DNA of 64,000 bases from CAVPJC01 sp963705155. Its GTDB lineage: Bacteria; Chloroflexota; Anaerolineae; Anaerolineales; UBA4823. The DNA lies in assembly GCA_963705155.1 (NCBI GenBank), contig CAVPJC010000017.1, positions 248,001 through 312,000 on the forward strand, written 5' to 3'. The translations under genes were made by a program, and so were the position numbers. Below, piece after piece: positions 26,511 through 36,012 of this stretch. Under the pieces are notes generated by a model. The model searched no databases and was not told where the DNA came from. It saw nothing but the letters and a program-made list of their open reading frames with translations. Position 1 is the first letter of the stretch. Every line of letters begins with the position of its first letter.

Positions 26511-28564
26511 TCCCCTGCCGGTACATAACCCAGGCGGCGCACTTTGACCGTGGCAGTTTCAGTGTCTTTATCCGGCCAGGCAGCCAGTAAAGTGCCCAGA
26601 ATGAAGACAATCCCACCCAGCCACAACCAGTTCACCAGCGGGTTGTGATAAACCTTAAAGGTAGCGCCGTCCGCCGATACCGGCTGCCAGTCCACCAGCA
26701 GAACGTACAGGTCATCTTCCATGGTGCTGCGCACACCCGGGATCGTCATGGGTTGCTGCGATTCATAATAATAATCGCGGCGCGGGTGCAATTCGCCCAC
26801 CATCTGGCCGTCTTTGAATACACTCACCACCGCCCGGGCAATATTGCGTCCATCTTTGTAATCGAAGGTTGCCAGAGAATCGTAGCGCACAGTGTAACGG
26901 CCCAGGTTGAGCTCCTGACCCTGTGAAATGGTTCCCTGGGTCTCGGTCTGGAATATTTCAATGCCCAGGATGCCAATCGCCATCAGCACCACACCCAGGT
27001 GGATCACATAGCCGCCGTAGCGCCGGCGGTTGCGCCCGGCCAGGCGCCAGACTGCCAGCGGCAGGCTCTCGTTGGATTTGCGGTGGCGGGCCAGGGCGCC
27101 GCGCCAGAATTCATATAGGGTAACTGCGGTTACAAAGGCAGAAAGCCAGAAACCGAGCAGCGCCGCTGGCTGGCGCACTCCGCTGGCCAGAACCGCGACA
27201 AGCACCGCCAGTGAGGCCAGGAACGGCTTCCAGATGGCATTCCCGAGGGTCTTGGCAGTGGAATGCCGCCAGGCCGCCAGAGGCGCAATGCCCATCAGCA
27301 GCAGCAAACCAGCAAACAATGGGCCGGTGGCTCGTTCGTAAAACGGTGGACCCACGGTCACCTTTTGGCCGGTGACAAGTTCTGAAATCAGCGGAAAGAT
27401 CACACCCCAGAAGCACACCACCAGAATGCCCATGAAGAGCAGGTTGTTCAAAAGGAACAGCGCCTCGCGCGAAAACATGGAGGTCATCTGCGCCTCGGAT
27501 TTCAACTCGTTCCAGCGATGCAGTACCAGCCCGACGGAAGTGATCAGGGTCAGACCGATGAAGGTAAAGAAAAGCGGGCCGATGGCGCTCTGCGCAAAAG
27601 CATGAACCGATGAAAGCACGCCAGAACGGGTGAGAAATGTACCAAAGATCACCAGATCATACGTCAGGATTACCAGCACCATATTCCAGTGCTTGAGCAT
27701 ACCGCGCTTTTCCTGGATCATCACCGAGTGCAGGAAAGCCGTCCCGGTCAGCCAGGGCATAAAGGCGGCAATTTCCACCGGATCCCAGCCCCAGTAACCG
27801 CCCCAGCCGAGCACATCGTAAGCCCAACGCCCGCCCAGGATCAATCCGAGAGAGAGGAACAACCAGGCCACCAGTGTCCAGCGGCGGGTAAGGCGGATCC
27901 AGCGGTCGTCGGTGCGCCCGGTGATCAAAGCTGCCATGGCGAAGGCATAGGGGATGACGAAAGAAACAAAACCCAGGTAAAGCATGGGCGGGTGGATGAT
28001 CATGCCGGGGTGGCGCAGGAGCGGGTTCAGGCCGCGGCCATCCGGTTGGATCAGGAGCTGGGCTCCAGCAGGGGGGAACATGGCCTTAACCGGCTGGCCC
28101 AGGGGAACGCTCCAAAGGCGGTCGAAGGGGTTTTCAAAGAAAATGATCATGACCAGGAAGAATGCCAGGGTGGTCAACGCAACCACAATCACCCAGGGAA
28201 GAAATTCCCGATCCCGATCCCATTTGCGCAGGGTCACAGCCGAGGCAAACGCAGACATCAACCAGGTCCAGAAGACCAGCGAGCCGGCCTGCCCACCCCA
28301 CAAAGCGGTAACACGCAGATAGAGGGGCATACTGTTGCTGGTGACCGAGGCCACATATTCGACTTCATAATTACCGTTCACCAATAAGACGATAATACTG
28401 AGCGCCGCAACGGTAACCAATGGCCAGGTGAGCAGCATGGCATTCCGGGCGCTATCTACCCAGGCGGGCGCATTTTTACGCACGCCATATACCGCCGCTC
28501 CGATTCCGTACAGGGAAATGAGGAAGGCAATGACCAGAGCGCCATATCCCAGATTAGCAATCAT
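26507..28564 (-). CDS. ccmF: Haem lyase subunit CcmF
   Basis: 685 residues, about 14-15 transmembrane helices. Has the VTALWGGQAGSLVFWTW motif, the WWD-type signature YWGWDPVEIAAFMPW, and FLTRSGVLSSVHAFAQS as in all CcmF. The C-terminal extracytoplasmic domain (QGTISQGQELNLGRYTVRYD) is also present. It ligates haem from CcmE to apocytochrome CxxCH sites, with CcmH. Intact, in contrast to many other genes in the window. Confidence 0.94.
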   Translation of the reverse strand: MIANLGYGALVIAFLISLYGIGAAVYGVRKNAPAWVDSARNAMLLTWPLVTVAALSIIVLLVNGNYEVEYVASVTSNSMPLYLRVTALWGGQAGSLVFWTWLMSAFASAVTLRKWDRDREFLPWVIVVALTTLAFFLVMIIFFENPFDRLWSVPLGQPVKAMFPPAGAQLLIQPDGRGLNPLLRHPGMIIHPPMLYLGFVSFVIPYAFAMAALITGRTDDRWIRLTRRWTLVAWLFLSLGLILGGRWAYDVLGWGGYWGWDPVEIAAFMPWLTGTAFLHSVMIQEKRGMLKHWNMVLVILTYDLVIFGTFLTRSGVLSSVHAFAQSAIGPLFFTFIGLTLITSVGLVLHRWNELKSEAQMTSMFSREALFLLNNLLFMGILVVCFWGVIFPLISELVTGQKVTVGPPFYERATGPLFAGLLLLMGIAPLAAWRHSTAKTLGNAIWKPFLASLAVLVAVLASGVRQPAALLGFWLSAFVTAVTLYEFWRGALARHRKSNESLPLAVWRLAGRNRRRYGGYVIHLGVVLMAIGILGIEIFQTETQGTISQGQELNLGRYTVRYDSLATFDYKDGRNIARAVVSVFKDGQMVGELHPRRDYYYESQQPMTIPGVRSTMEDDLYVLLVDWQPVSADGATFKVYHNPLVNWLWLGGIVFILGTLLAAWPDKDTETATVKVRRLGYVPAGD

Positions 28565-28591
28565 GCTGTGTTCTCCAATAATCGCAGCGGG

Positions 28592-29110
28592 CTAACCGCC
28601 CGTCTGTTCGGGAACTGCTTCTTCATATTTGGTGGGGCATTTGAGCAAAAGCTCTTCGGCCTGGAATACGCCGTCTTCGCCCATGTGACCCGTCATGATG
28701 GCCTGAGCTTCATTTCGGAGTAAGTCGGGTTTGACACCCACATAGCTCACCTGCAGGCGAGCCCGGTTGGAGTCGATCACGGCAGCATGCAGTACCGTGG
28801 CTAACCCGCCCTGGGCTTCAATGTCTTTGTTATCGCCCGGAACGTGGGCCACAGTAAAGGTGAGAGTCAGCGTTTGGGGATCATACTGGATCGAATCGCC
28901 GATGACAGCGCCAGAAATGCGCAGCTCTCGCCCGCCCACACTGCCGCCTTTGCTCAATACCTCTTCAACCGTGAAGAAATACTGGGCGCTGGCCTGGGTG
29001 GATGAAATGATCAGGTAAACGATGGCGGCTACAATGAGAAGCCCACCCACAATGAACTTGGCGCGTCCTGCGCTGCCGGTCTGCGTGGCTGTCGTGGCAG
29101 ATTGTTCCAT
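28592..29110 (-). CDS. ccmE: Haem chaperone CcmE, CxxxY variant
   Basis: 172 residues: N-terminal membrane anchor (FIVGGLLIVAAIVYLIISS) and an OB-fold beta barrel, with the family segments RELRISGAVIGDSIQYD and VSYVGVKPDLLRNEAQAIMTG. The haem-binding residue, a His in the HxxxY motif of most bacteria, is Cys158 in CPTKY (C-x-x-x-Y), the type known from archaea and Desulfovibrio. It is the first gene of the operon, 28 bases upstream of ccmF. Haem would be bound through a Cys thiol rather than the His imidazole. Confidence 0.9.
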   Translation of the reverse strand: MEQSATTATQTGSAGRAKFIVGGLLIVAAIVYLIISSTQASAQYFFTVEEVLSKGGSVGGRELRISGAVIGDSIQYDPQTLTLTFTVAHVPGDNKDIEAQGGLATVLHAAVIDSNRARLQVSYVGVKPDLLRNEAQAIMTGHMGEDGVFQAEELLLKCPTKYEEAVPEQTGG

Positions 29111-29244
29111 AAAAAAGCCTCCAATTTATGCGTATTTCAAACGATAGGCGGCCTTCAACGAGGCACGAACCATAAGTCTATCGTAAATTGTTGCACAAAT
29201 AGATTAAGGGTGGCTGAGATAATCCACAAAAAAGGATTAGAAGG

Positions 29245-29937
29245 TCAGTGAACGTCGATCAGCCCGGTGCGAATGGCAAATTTCACAAGCTGGGTGCTGC
29301 TGTGCATATCCAGTTTATTCATGATGCGCTCGCGGTGGCGGGCAACCGTCTTGGGGCTGATGCCCAGCTTTTCGCCGATTTGCGGGTTGGTGTGCCCCTC
29401 AGCCACATGCTGGAGAACCTGCTGTTCCCGCCGGCTGAGAGTATCTAAACTCTTGTGGTCTTCCTCCGCCCCGACGGCGTGCGAGCCGTCATGAGACGAA
29501 ACCTGAACAGAAAGCCGGCGGTAATCATCCAATAACCAGCGTGCCAGCGCTGGCTGCAGATACACGCTTCCAGAAGCAACGGCGCGCACCGCAGAAACCA
29601 GTTCCTCGGCGGCCGATTGTTTCGTGATGTAACCAGATGCACCGGCGGCCATCATTTCAAATAAATACTGCTTATCCGAGTGCACGGTCAGAGCCAGCAC
29701 CTGAACCTCTGGGTAGCTGTTTTTCAACTGGCGCGTGGCCTCCAGTCCATCCATGCCGGGCATGGTGATATCCATCACCACCACATCGGGCTGCGCCTCA
29801 GCCATAAACCGCATGGATTCTTCGCCGCTGCTGGCTTCTGCCACCACCTGGATGCCTTCCTGGGTTTGTAAAAAAGCTTTGAGCCCGGTGCGTACAATTT
29901 CGTGGTCATCCACCAGCATTAACCGGATCATTTTCAT
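29245..29937 (-). CDS. NarL/LuxR-type response regulator
   Basis: 230 residues. Receiver domain: acidic pair LVDDHE, phospho-acceptor Asp56 in VVVMDITMPGMDGLEA, Thr/Lys in LTVHSDKQY (Lys conserved); then a LuxR/GerE helix-turn-helix (LSRREQQVLQHVAEGHTNPQ and LGISPKTVARHRERIMNKLD). The start ATG 29937 has AGGAGG six bases upstream; an ATG six bases earlier would sit directly on that site. Its first codons overlap the kinase gene, so the pair is co-translated. The likely target is the nearby cytochrome genes, by position only. Confidence 0.92.
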   Translation of the reverse strand: MKMIRLMLVDDHEIVRTGLKAFLQTQEGIQVVAEASSGEESMRFMAEAQPDVVVMDITMPGMDGLEATRQLKNSYPEVQVLALTVHSDKQYLFEMMAAGASGYITKQSAAEELVSAVRAVASGSVYLQPALARWLLDDYRRLSVQVSSHDGSHAVGAEEDHKSLDTLSRREQQVLQHVAEGHTNPQIGEKLGISPKTVARHRERIMNKLDMHSSTQLVKFAIRTGLIDVH

Positions 29938-31444
29938 GAGCATCCTCCTGCAGATTGTGTGGGTGGTCGTGCACAATCAGAATTGTGAGTTCGATTTGCG
30001 TGCCGCGGCCCGGTTGGGAGACGATGTGCAAATCCCCTCCGGCTGATTCTGCCCGCTCGCGCATTCCTTCCAAACCCCAGCCGCGCGGCGGTAGATAATG
30101 GCGGTTGATATCAAAACCGGCGCCTTCATCCTTAACCATGAGGGTCACCGCATGGGGGGAAAAGCACAGCTTCATCTCACCCCTGGCGCACCCGGCGTGG
30201 CGGATAATATTGGTCACCGCCTCCTGAGCCACACGGAAGAACACGGTTTCATGCAATGGGTCCAATCGCTGGCGCTCACCTTCGATTTGCAGGGTAATTT
30301 CCACACCTTCACGGCGGCTTTCATCCAGAAGATACTGCAGGGCTGCCACAAGCCCCAGATCGTCCAACTGGGCCGGTCGCAGATCGCGCACCATGCGGTA
30401 AACCCCGTCCGACATCTTGCGGCTCATGAGCTGCAGGCGGTCTAGCAGGGGTATGGTTTCAGATTTCTGATCCACCAATTTTTTTAACGTTGCCAGATCG
30501 AGACTCAGAACGGTGAGGAATTGCGATGTTTCATCGTGCAATTCACGGGCAATACGCGCCCGTTCGTCTTCCTGGGCAATCACAATATGGCGCAGCAGCT
30601 CGCGGCGCAGGGCAGCCCTTTCCTCCAGGTCGTGCTGAACCTGCTCCAGGGCATCCACGCGGGCCTGTTGGGCAGCTACAAATGCCAGCTGGCGTTCCAC
30701 TTCCACCACCTGAATGGCGCGCAGCATGCCAACGGTAACCACGACAGCCAGCAGCGCCCGGATGGCCTGCACCGGGATGCCAGTCCAGGCGAGAAAAAGG
30801 GTGGAGTTGAGCACATTCCCTGGGAATAAATCCACCGGGGTCACAATCGCCTGGCTCAGGCCATAAAGACCAAGACCCAGTGCAGACAGACGCAGGCTGC
30901 TGTACAAGGGCAGCCGGCTGGCAGAGTGCGCCTGCTGCGCCTGGCGGTAGAGCGCCAGGGCCGCCAGGAGGGCGCCGGGTATAGCTATGAGGTAACGTGC
31001 CAGGGCATCGGCATGCTGGAGGCGATCGAAATAATTCGACAGGTGATTGAGACTGGTGGCGACGAGCAGGATGAAGTAGAGGATCAACAGGCTGGGGCCG
31101 ATGGCGGCAATGCTGGCTGGCAGGCGGCCTTGCACCGAACCCAATACCTGCAGGCCATAGTAAAACAGGGCGGCAAAGGAAACCACCAGGAGGAACAAAC
31201 GCACGCCTGCGAGAACAGGAGCCGTTTGCAAACCCAGCCATCCCCTGACGATCAGCAGCACCTCCAACCATTCATGACTGCCATGTACCAGGCCAAAAAA
31301 TGCCAGCGTGCGCAGCGGGCGAGCCTCAGCCAGGAATGGCGATCGCCCTGCTTCCAACATCAAGGCCAGCCCCATGCTGAAGAATGCCAGGCCGTAAATG
31401 AAGAACACAAAAAAAATATTGAAGTTCAGATCGGCTGTTGCCAT
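29906..31444 (-). CDS. Sensor histidine kinase (HisKA_3 type)
   Basis: 512 residues. Seven or so transmembrane helices fill residues 1-250 (no obvious extracytoplasmic sensor domain), then a coiled coil (EVERQLAFVAAQQARVDALE), the HisKA_3 dimerisation/phosphorylation box RARIARELHDETSQ (His303), and the ATPase domain with AVTNIIRHA (N box), KDEGAGFDI (G1) and GWGLEGMRERA (G2). The start is ATG 31444; a TTG 12 bases upstream is also open. Cognate to the response regulator it overlaps. The membrane-embedded sensor suggests it senses a membrane signal such as quinone state, which is inference. Confidence 0.9.
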   Translation of the reverse strand: MATADLNFNIFFVFFIYGLAFFSMGLALMLEAGRSPFLAEARPLRTLAFFGLVHGSHEWLEVLLIVRGWLGLQTAPVLAGVRLFLLVVSFAALFYYGLQVLGSVQGRLPASIAAIGPSLLILYFILLVATSLNHLSNYFDRLQHADALARYLIAIPGALLAALALYRQAQQAHSASRLPLYSSLRLSALGLGLYGLSQAIVTPVDLFPGNVLNSTLFLAWTGIPVQAIRALLAVVVTVGMLRAIQVVEVERQLAFVAAQQARVDALEQVQHDLEERAALRRELLRHIVIAQEDERARIARELHDETSQFLTVLSLDLATLKKLVDQKSETIPLLDRLQLMSRKMSDGVYRMVRDLRPAQLDDLGLVAALQYLLDESRREGVEITLQIEGERQRLDPLHETVFFRVAQEAVTNIIRHAGCARGEMKLCFSPHAVTLMVKDEGAGFDINRHYLPPRGWGLEGMRERAESAGGDLHIVSQPGRGTQIELTILIVHDHPHNLQEDAHENDPVNAGG

Positions 31445-31711
31445 GCCATCACCCAACCAGCCAGGTCGTTTGCCCTGCCGAATTTCAGGATCAACACTTA
31501 CTAAATGATGAGAAATGCGCGTATGAGTAAAATTTCACTAGAGATTAATCCTATCTTAAGGTACAATATTAGTCAATCACACCAATGCCGGTAATGTTGT
31601 ATAGGGCAAAATACCCAATTATTTTGATGATAACATATTTTCCAATTCATCTCGCACCTGCATGCGAGCCGCTTCGAGCCAACCACCTTTTGCCAAAGGA
31701 GGCCTGATTTG
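31445..31711. promoter_or_regulatory. Divergent promoter region of kinase and cytochrome genes
   Basis: The 267-base gap separates the divergent two-component operon and the multiheme operon. It is AT-rich from 31510 to 31640 (for example the stretches around 31545-31575 and 31600-31630) against a GC-rich surrounding, as expected of promoters. No clear operator repeat was found. AAAGGAGG at about 31694 is the ribosome site for the cytochrome gene. Confidence 0.45.
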
Positions 31712-33406
31712 ATGAAACGCCTGACCGGGTGGCTTAACCGCTTTTTCTTCCCACCTCAAGGCAGCCCACGCTGGCTGAGGATATTGCCCTACGCAGTTCT
31801 GGGTGTGCTCACGTTGGTCCTGCTGACAGCCAGCGCCTATGCCTGGGATTACACCAATTCGCCGCCCTTTTGTGGCGAATCGTGCCACACGATGCCGCCC
31901 GAGTACACCGCCTATCTCGTCTCCCCGCATGCGCGCATCGACTGTGTGGATTGTCACATCGGCAAAGGGTTTATCGCCACACGCATCACGCGCAAAGCAG
32001 GCGATATGAAACACGTCTTTGCCACCGTTTTCAAAAATTATGAATTTCCCATTCGAGCGCGCGAGCTGCGCCCGGCCCGCGAAACCTGCGAGTTGTGCCA
32101 TTCCCCGCAAAAATTTTCGGATGACAGCCTGCGGGAGATCCGCCGGTTTGGCGACGACCGCTACAATACCCCTTCGAGCACCTACCTGGTGCTCAAGACT
32201 GGCGGCGGCAGCAAGCGCGAAGGCCTGGGCCGCGGAATCCACTGGCATATACAAAACCAGGTTTCGTACCTGCCCACCGATCCGGAGGAACAGGATATTC
32301 CCTATGTGCGCGTCGTGGAGGACGATGGCTCGGTGAGTGAATATTTCGATGTGGAAGCTGAGCTGGACCCGGCGAGCATCGATCCGGCCAAACTGGTTGA
32401 GATGGACTGCATCACCTGCCATAACCGCATCACCCACATGATCTATACGCCTGAAGACACGGTGGATACCCTGATGGAGCGGGGGATCATCTCGCCCGAA
32501 ATCCCCGATATCCACGTCAAAGCGGTTGAGGTGTACGGCGTGCCATACACCAGCGTGCAAATGGGACTGAACGGCATCGCCGGACTGCGCGATTATTACC
32601 AGGCATACTTCCCGGACTATTACAACGCCAACCCTGAAAAGGTGGAAGACGCCATTGCAGCCCTGCAAACGGCCTACGGCAACAGCATTTATCCAGAACA
32701 AAAGGCCGATTGGGTCAGCCATCCATCCAATGTGGGACACCGCAATTCGCCCGGCTGTTTCCGCTGCCACGATGGCAAGCACCTGACCCGGGAAAACGAA
32801 TCGATCCGCCTGGAATGCAACCTGTGCCATTCCATCCCGGTGGTCAACAGCAACCAGGATTTTGTAGCCAATATCGAAATCAGCCGTGGACCTGAGCCAG
32901 AAACCCACCTCAATACCAACTGGATCAGCATGCACAACCAGGTCATCGACCCCACGTGTTCGAACTGCCATACCACCGATAACCCCGGTGGAACCGACAA
33001 CACTTCCTTTTGCGCCAACAGCGCCTGCCACAGCAGCGCCTGGGAATATGCCGGGTTCGATGCCCCCAGGCTGCGCCAGATCATCCTGTCCCAATTACCG
33101 CCCACCCCCACTCCGGCCCCTGTGCCGGGCGGTGGGGCGCTTACCTTTGATGACAGCATTGGCCCGCTGCTGGCTGCCCGTTGTGGGAACTGCCATGTCG
33201 CCACCAGCATGGAAGGGCTGAATGTGGGCACCTACCAACAGCTCATGGCGGGCGGTAGCAAAGGCCCGGCGATTGCCGCCGGAGATCCCGAGAACAGCCT
33301 GCTGGTGCAAGTACAGAGCGGCGAACAACCCCACTTTGGCCAGCTTTCCCCCGAGGAACTCGACCTGGTGGTGCGTTGGATCCAGGCTGGCGCACCGGAA
33401 AAGTGA
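31712..33406 (+). CDS. NapC/NirT-type multiheme cytochrome c with C-terminal c-domain
   Basis: 564 residues. A single N-terminal anchor (LPYAVLGVLTLVLLTA, about 25-46) leads to the haem region. Seven canonical CxxCH sites start at residues 78, 126, 233, 349, 369, 416 and 491; in addition CGESCHTM at 54 is CX3CH, and CANSACH at 434 is CX4CH, giving up to nine haems. HTMPPEY after the first site is NapC/NrfH-like, where Met or a nearby side chain ligates haem 1 at the quinol site. After a Pro/Thr linker (462-472) a planctomycete-type c domain ends WIQAGAP. ATG 31712 has AGGAGG nine bases upstream. It likely oxidises quinol and passes electrons outward. Confidence 0.9.
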   Translation: MKRLTGWLNRFFFPPQGSPRWLRILPYAVLGVLTLVLLTASAYAWDYTNSPPFCGESCHTMPPEYTAYLVSPHARIDCVDCHIGKGFIATRITRKAGDMKHVFATVFKNYEFPIRARELRPARETCELCHSPQKFSDDSLREIRRFGDDRYNTPSSTYLVLKTGGGSKREGLGRGIHWHIQNQVSYLPTDPEEQDIPYVRVVEDDGSVSEYFDVEAELDPASIDPAKLVEMDCITCHNRITHMIYTPEDTVDTLMERGIISPEIPDIHVKAVEVYGVPYTSVQMGLNGIAGLRDYYQAYFPDYYNANPEKVEDAIAALQTAYGNSIYPEQKADWVSHPSNVGHRNSPGCFRCHDGKHLTRENESIRLECNLCHSIPVVNSNQDFVANIEISRGPEPETHLNTNWISMHNQVIDPTCSNCHTTDNPGGTDNTSFCANSACHSSAWEYAGFDAPRLRQIILSQLPPTPTPAPVPGGGALTFDDSIGPLLAARCGNCHVATSMEGLNVGTYQQLMAGGSKGPAIAAGDPENSLLVQVQSGEQPHFGQLSPEELDLVVRWIQAGAPEK

Positions 33407-33684
33407 GTCATATGATTTATTGTACTATTTGTCACTACAGGAATAGGATATCTGCCACTAATATTCCTCTCATATTTGGGGTATAACCCTTGGTGTACCC
33501 AACCCATCTATGGGTTTATTTGCGTATCACGAGATCACGATTGAGAGCGGAATAAACGCCACCAACCTTTACGATCCACCGGTGTTGGCGCCGCGAGCTC
33601 AGAAAAGGAGGCCTGAAGCAGAAAAGCTTACTGAAAATTAGATTAACTACCCGAGGTAAGAAATTTAAAGAGAGGAGATAGTCA
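33407..33684 (+). other. Spacer between the two multiheme cytochrome genes
   Basis: 278 bases without a recognisable gene. No strong terminator is seen after the first cytochrome, so read-through is possible, but the length would also allow a separate promoter. AGAGAGGAG just before 33685 is the ribosome site of the next gene. Confidence 0.35.
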
Positions 33685-35935
33685 ATGAGATCCAAATATC
33701 TATTGATTGGTGCGGTTCTCGTGGTGCTTACGATAGCCCTGGCAGGCTGCGCAAGCCCCCCCGCCCCCACCGTCGAAGCAACACCCTGTCCCGCTGCACC
33801 GGCCTGCCCGGAGTGCCCTGCGCCTCCCGAGCCGGTGCCATGCCCCGATCCGGTCGTCAAGGACGTTCCTTTCCAGGATATGTGGGCCGGCTCGCCGCAC
33901 AACGATGCAGAAGCTGAAGCCTTCATTCATTGGAACGAAGATGATCCGAAGGAAATTCCCACCAGCTGCGCCACCTGCCACAGCACCCCCGGTTACCAGG
34001 ATTTCCTGGGCGCGGATGGCTCTGCTGCCGGCGTGGTGGATAAAGCCGCTGAGACCGGCACCACCATCCAGTGCGTCGCCTGCCACAATTCTGCCACCGC
34101 CACGCTGAACAGCGTCACCTTCCCATCTGGCGCAGTGGTGGAAGGCGCCGGCGCGTCTTCACGCTGTATGGTTTGCCACCAGGGCCGCGCTTCCATGGTG
34201 CAGGTGGATGAATCGTTGACCACCAACGGCCTGATCGATGACCTGGATAAGGTCAGCGCAGACCAGAGCTTCGTCAACATCCACTACTTCGCCGCAGCAG
34301 CCACACTCTACGGCACCCAGACCAAGGGCGGCTACGAGTATGCGGGCAAAGCCTACGACTACAAGAACTCGCATGTCGATGGCTACGACACCTGCGTTGG
34401 CTGCCACAACCCGCACACGCTGCAGCTCAAGATCGACGAGTGCGCCGTTTGCCACGAGGGCGTGACCAGCCCCGACGATCTGAAGAACGTGCGCATGCCC
34501 AGCTCCGTCTCCGACTATGACGGCGATGGCGACGTGACCGAAGGCGTTGCGGCCGAGATCGAAGGCCTGCAGGCTATGCTGATGACCGCCATCCAGAGCT
34601 ACGGCAAGGATGTAGCCGGCACGGCGGTTGGGTACAGCGCGGCTGCTTACCCGTACTTCTTCGCCGATCCCAACGCAGATGGCACGCTCGATGAAGCCGA
34701 GGCTGTTTTTGACAATGCCTACAAAGCCTGGACCGGGCGCCTGTTGCGGGCGGCTTACAACTACCAGACTTCCGTCAAAGACCCCGGCGCGTTTGCTCAT
34801 GGCGGCAAGTACATCATCCAACTGCTCTACGACTTCATCGAAGACCTGAACACCGTGCTGGCTACCCCGGTGGATCTGACCACAGCCAACCGCCTGGACG
34901 CCGGGCACTTCGCCGGCAGCCAGATGGCCTTCCGAGACTGGGATGATGCGGGCGAAGTACCCTATAGCTGTGTCAAATGCCACACGGCAGACGGCCTGCC
35001 CGCCTTCATCCACAATGGCGGCACCGTGGCCGTCCTGGCCAACGGCTCCATCCAGACCACCGGATTGGGCAATATGCCGGTCAGCAATGGCTTCAAATGC
35101 AGCACCTGTCACGACGAAGCCAACTGGCCCGCCATCTACCCCGTGCGGTCGGTGGTCTTCCCCAGCGGCAAATCGCTGACTTTCTCCACCGAGAAGGATG
35201 CAGACGGCGCGCTCGGTGCCGGTCAATACCAACATCTGCATCATGTGCCACCAGGGACGCACCTCCAAGCTAACCGTCGACAATGACGCTAATGTTAAAG
35301 CTACCATCAAAGATAGCAACGGCGACACTGTCAACGAGAAGATCACCTTCAAGAACATCCACTACTTTGCCGCCGGCGCTACCTTCTTTGGTGCAGACGC
35401 CAAGGGCGCTTACGAGTTTGACGGCAAGGAATACGCCGGGCCGAGCACTCACCCCGCTCCCGGCAACACCTGCGTTGGCTGCCACGACATGCATGCCTTG
35501 AAGGTCAAGGAAGAAGCCTGCGCAACGTGCCACGCCGGACAGGCGCTCGAGGAAATCCGCATGTCGGCTCCCGACTATGACGGCGACGGCGCCACCGAAG
35601 GTGTGTACGGTGAAGTGGAGACCCTTCGCGAAGCCCTGCTGGCTGAGATCACCACGTATGCAGCAGCCAATAGCAAAGCGATCGTTTACGATGCTGCAAA
35701 CTATCCGTACTTCTTGAACGATCTCAATACCAACGGCACGGTAGATGAGGATGAGGCAGTTCGAGCGAACGGCTTCAACGGCTTCACCCCCAACCTGCTC
35801 AAGGCTGCTTACAACTATCAACTCTCGACCAAGGATCCGGGTACCTTTGCTCACAACCCGAAATACATCGTCCAGATCTTGATCGACTCCATCCAGGCTC
35901 TCGGCGGGAACGTCAGCGTGTACACGCGGCCGTAA
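33685..35935 (+). CDS. Ten-haem c-type cytochrome lipoprotein, two five-haem repeats, one frameshift
   Basis: About 750 residues. Lipoprotein signal with lipobox LALAGC (Cys22), then a Cys/Pro-rich neck (Cys at 35, 41, 44 and 53). First repeat: CATCH 95, CVACH 130, CMVCH 161, CVGCH 237, CAVCH 253. Second repeat: CVKCH 429, CSTCH 472, CIMCH, CVGCH and CATCH. Each repeat ends in a helical region with NIHYFAA, DYDGDG, an EF-hand-like loop (DPNADGTLDEAE; DLNTNGTVDEDE) and AAYNYQ...DPG-FAH. The frame shifts near 35212 (ADGAL to VPVNTNICIMCH), one base. It is lipid-anchored outside the membrane. A terminator follows. Confidence 0.88.
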
Positions 35936-35962
35936 CTTCCGAAGGTTTGGAAACACCTGAGT

Positions 35963-36000
35963 AAAAAAATGAGCCGGGTTTACCGCCCGGCTCATTTTTT
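35963..36000. terminator. Bidirectional terminator between convergent genes
   Basis: ATGAGCCGGG (35969-35978) pairs with CCCGGCTCAT (35985-35994) around a six-base loop. It is followed by TTTTTT on the plus strand and preceded by seven A, so it can terminate the cytochrome transcript and the convergent one from 36954. Confidence 0.9.
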
Positions 36001-36012
36001 ATGTGCTATCTC

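Noticed and set aside
27689..28387. Plus-strand open frame inside ccmF
   Set aside because: Antisense to the well-conserved ccmF; Pro/Gln/His-rich reverse composition.
31619..33094. Long minus-strand open frame of 491 codons opposite the NapC-like gene
   Set aside because: It is antisense to a strong cytochrome gene with nine haem motifs; composition (many Val/His/Gly) is that of a reverse reading, and no family features are present.
34159..35358. Minus-strand open frame of 399 codons opposite the ten-haem gene
   Set aside because: Reverse reading of the cytochrome; no ribosome site and no recognisable domain.
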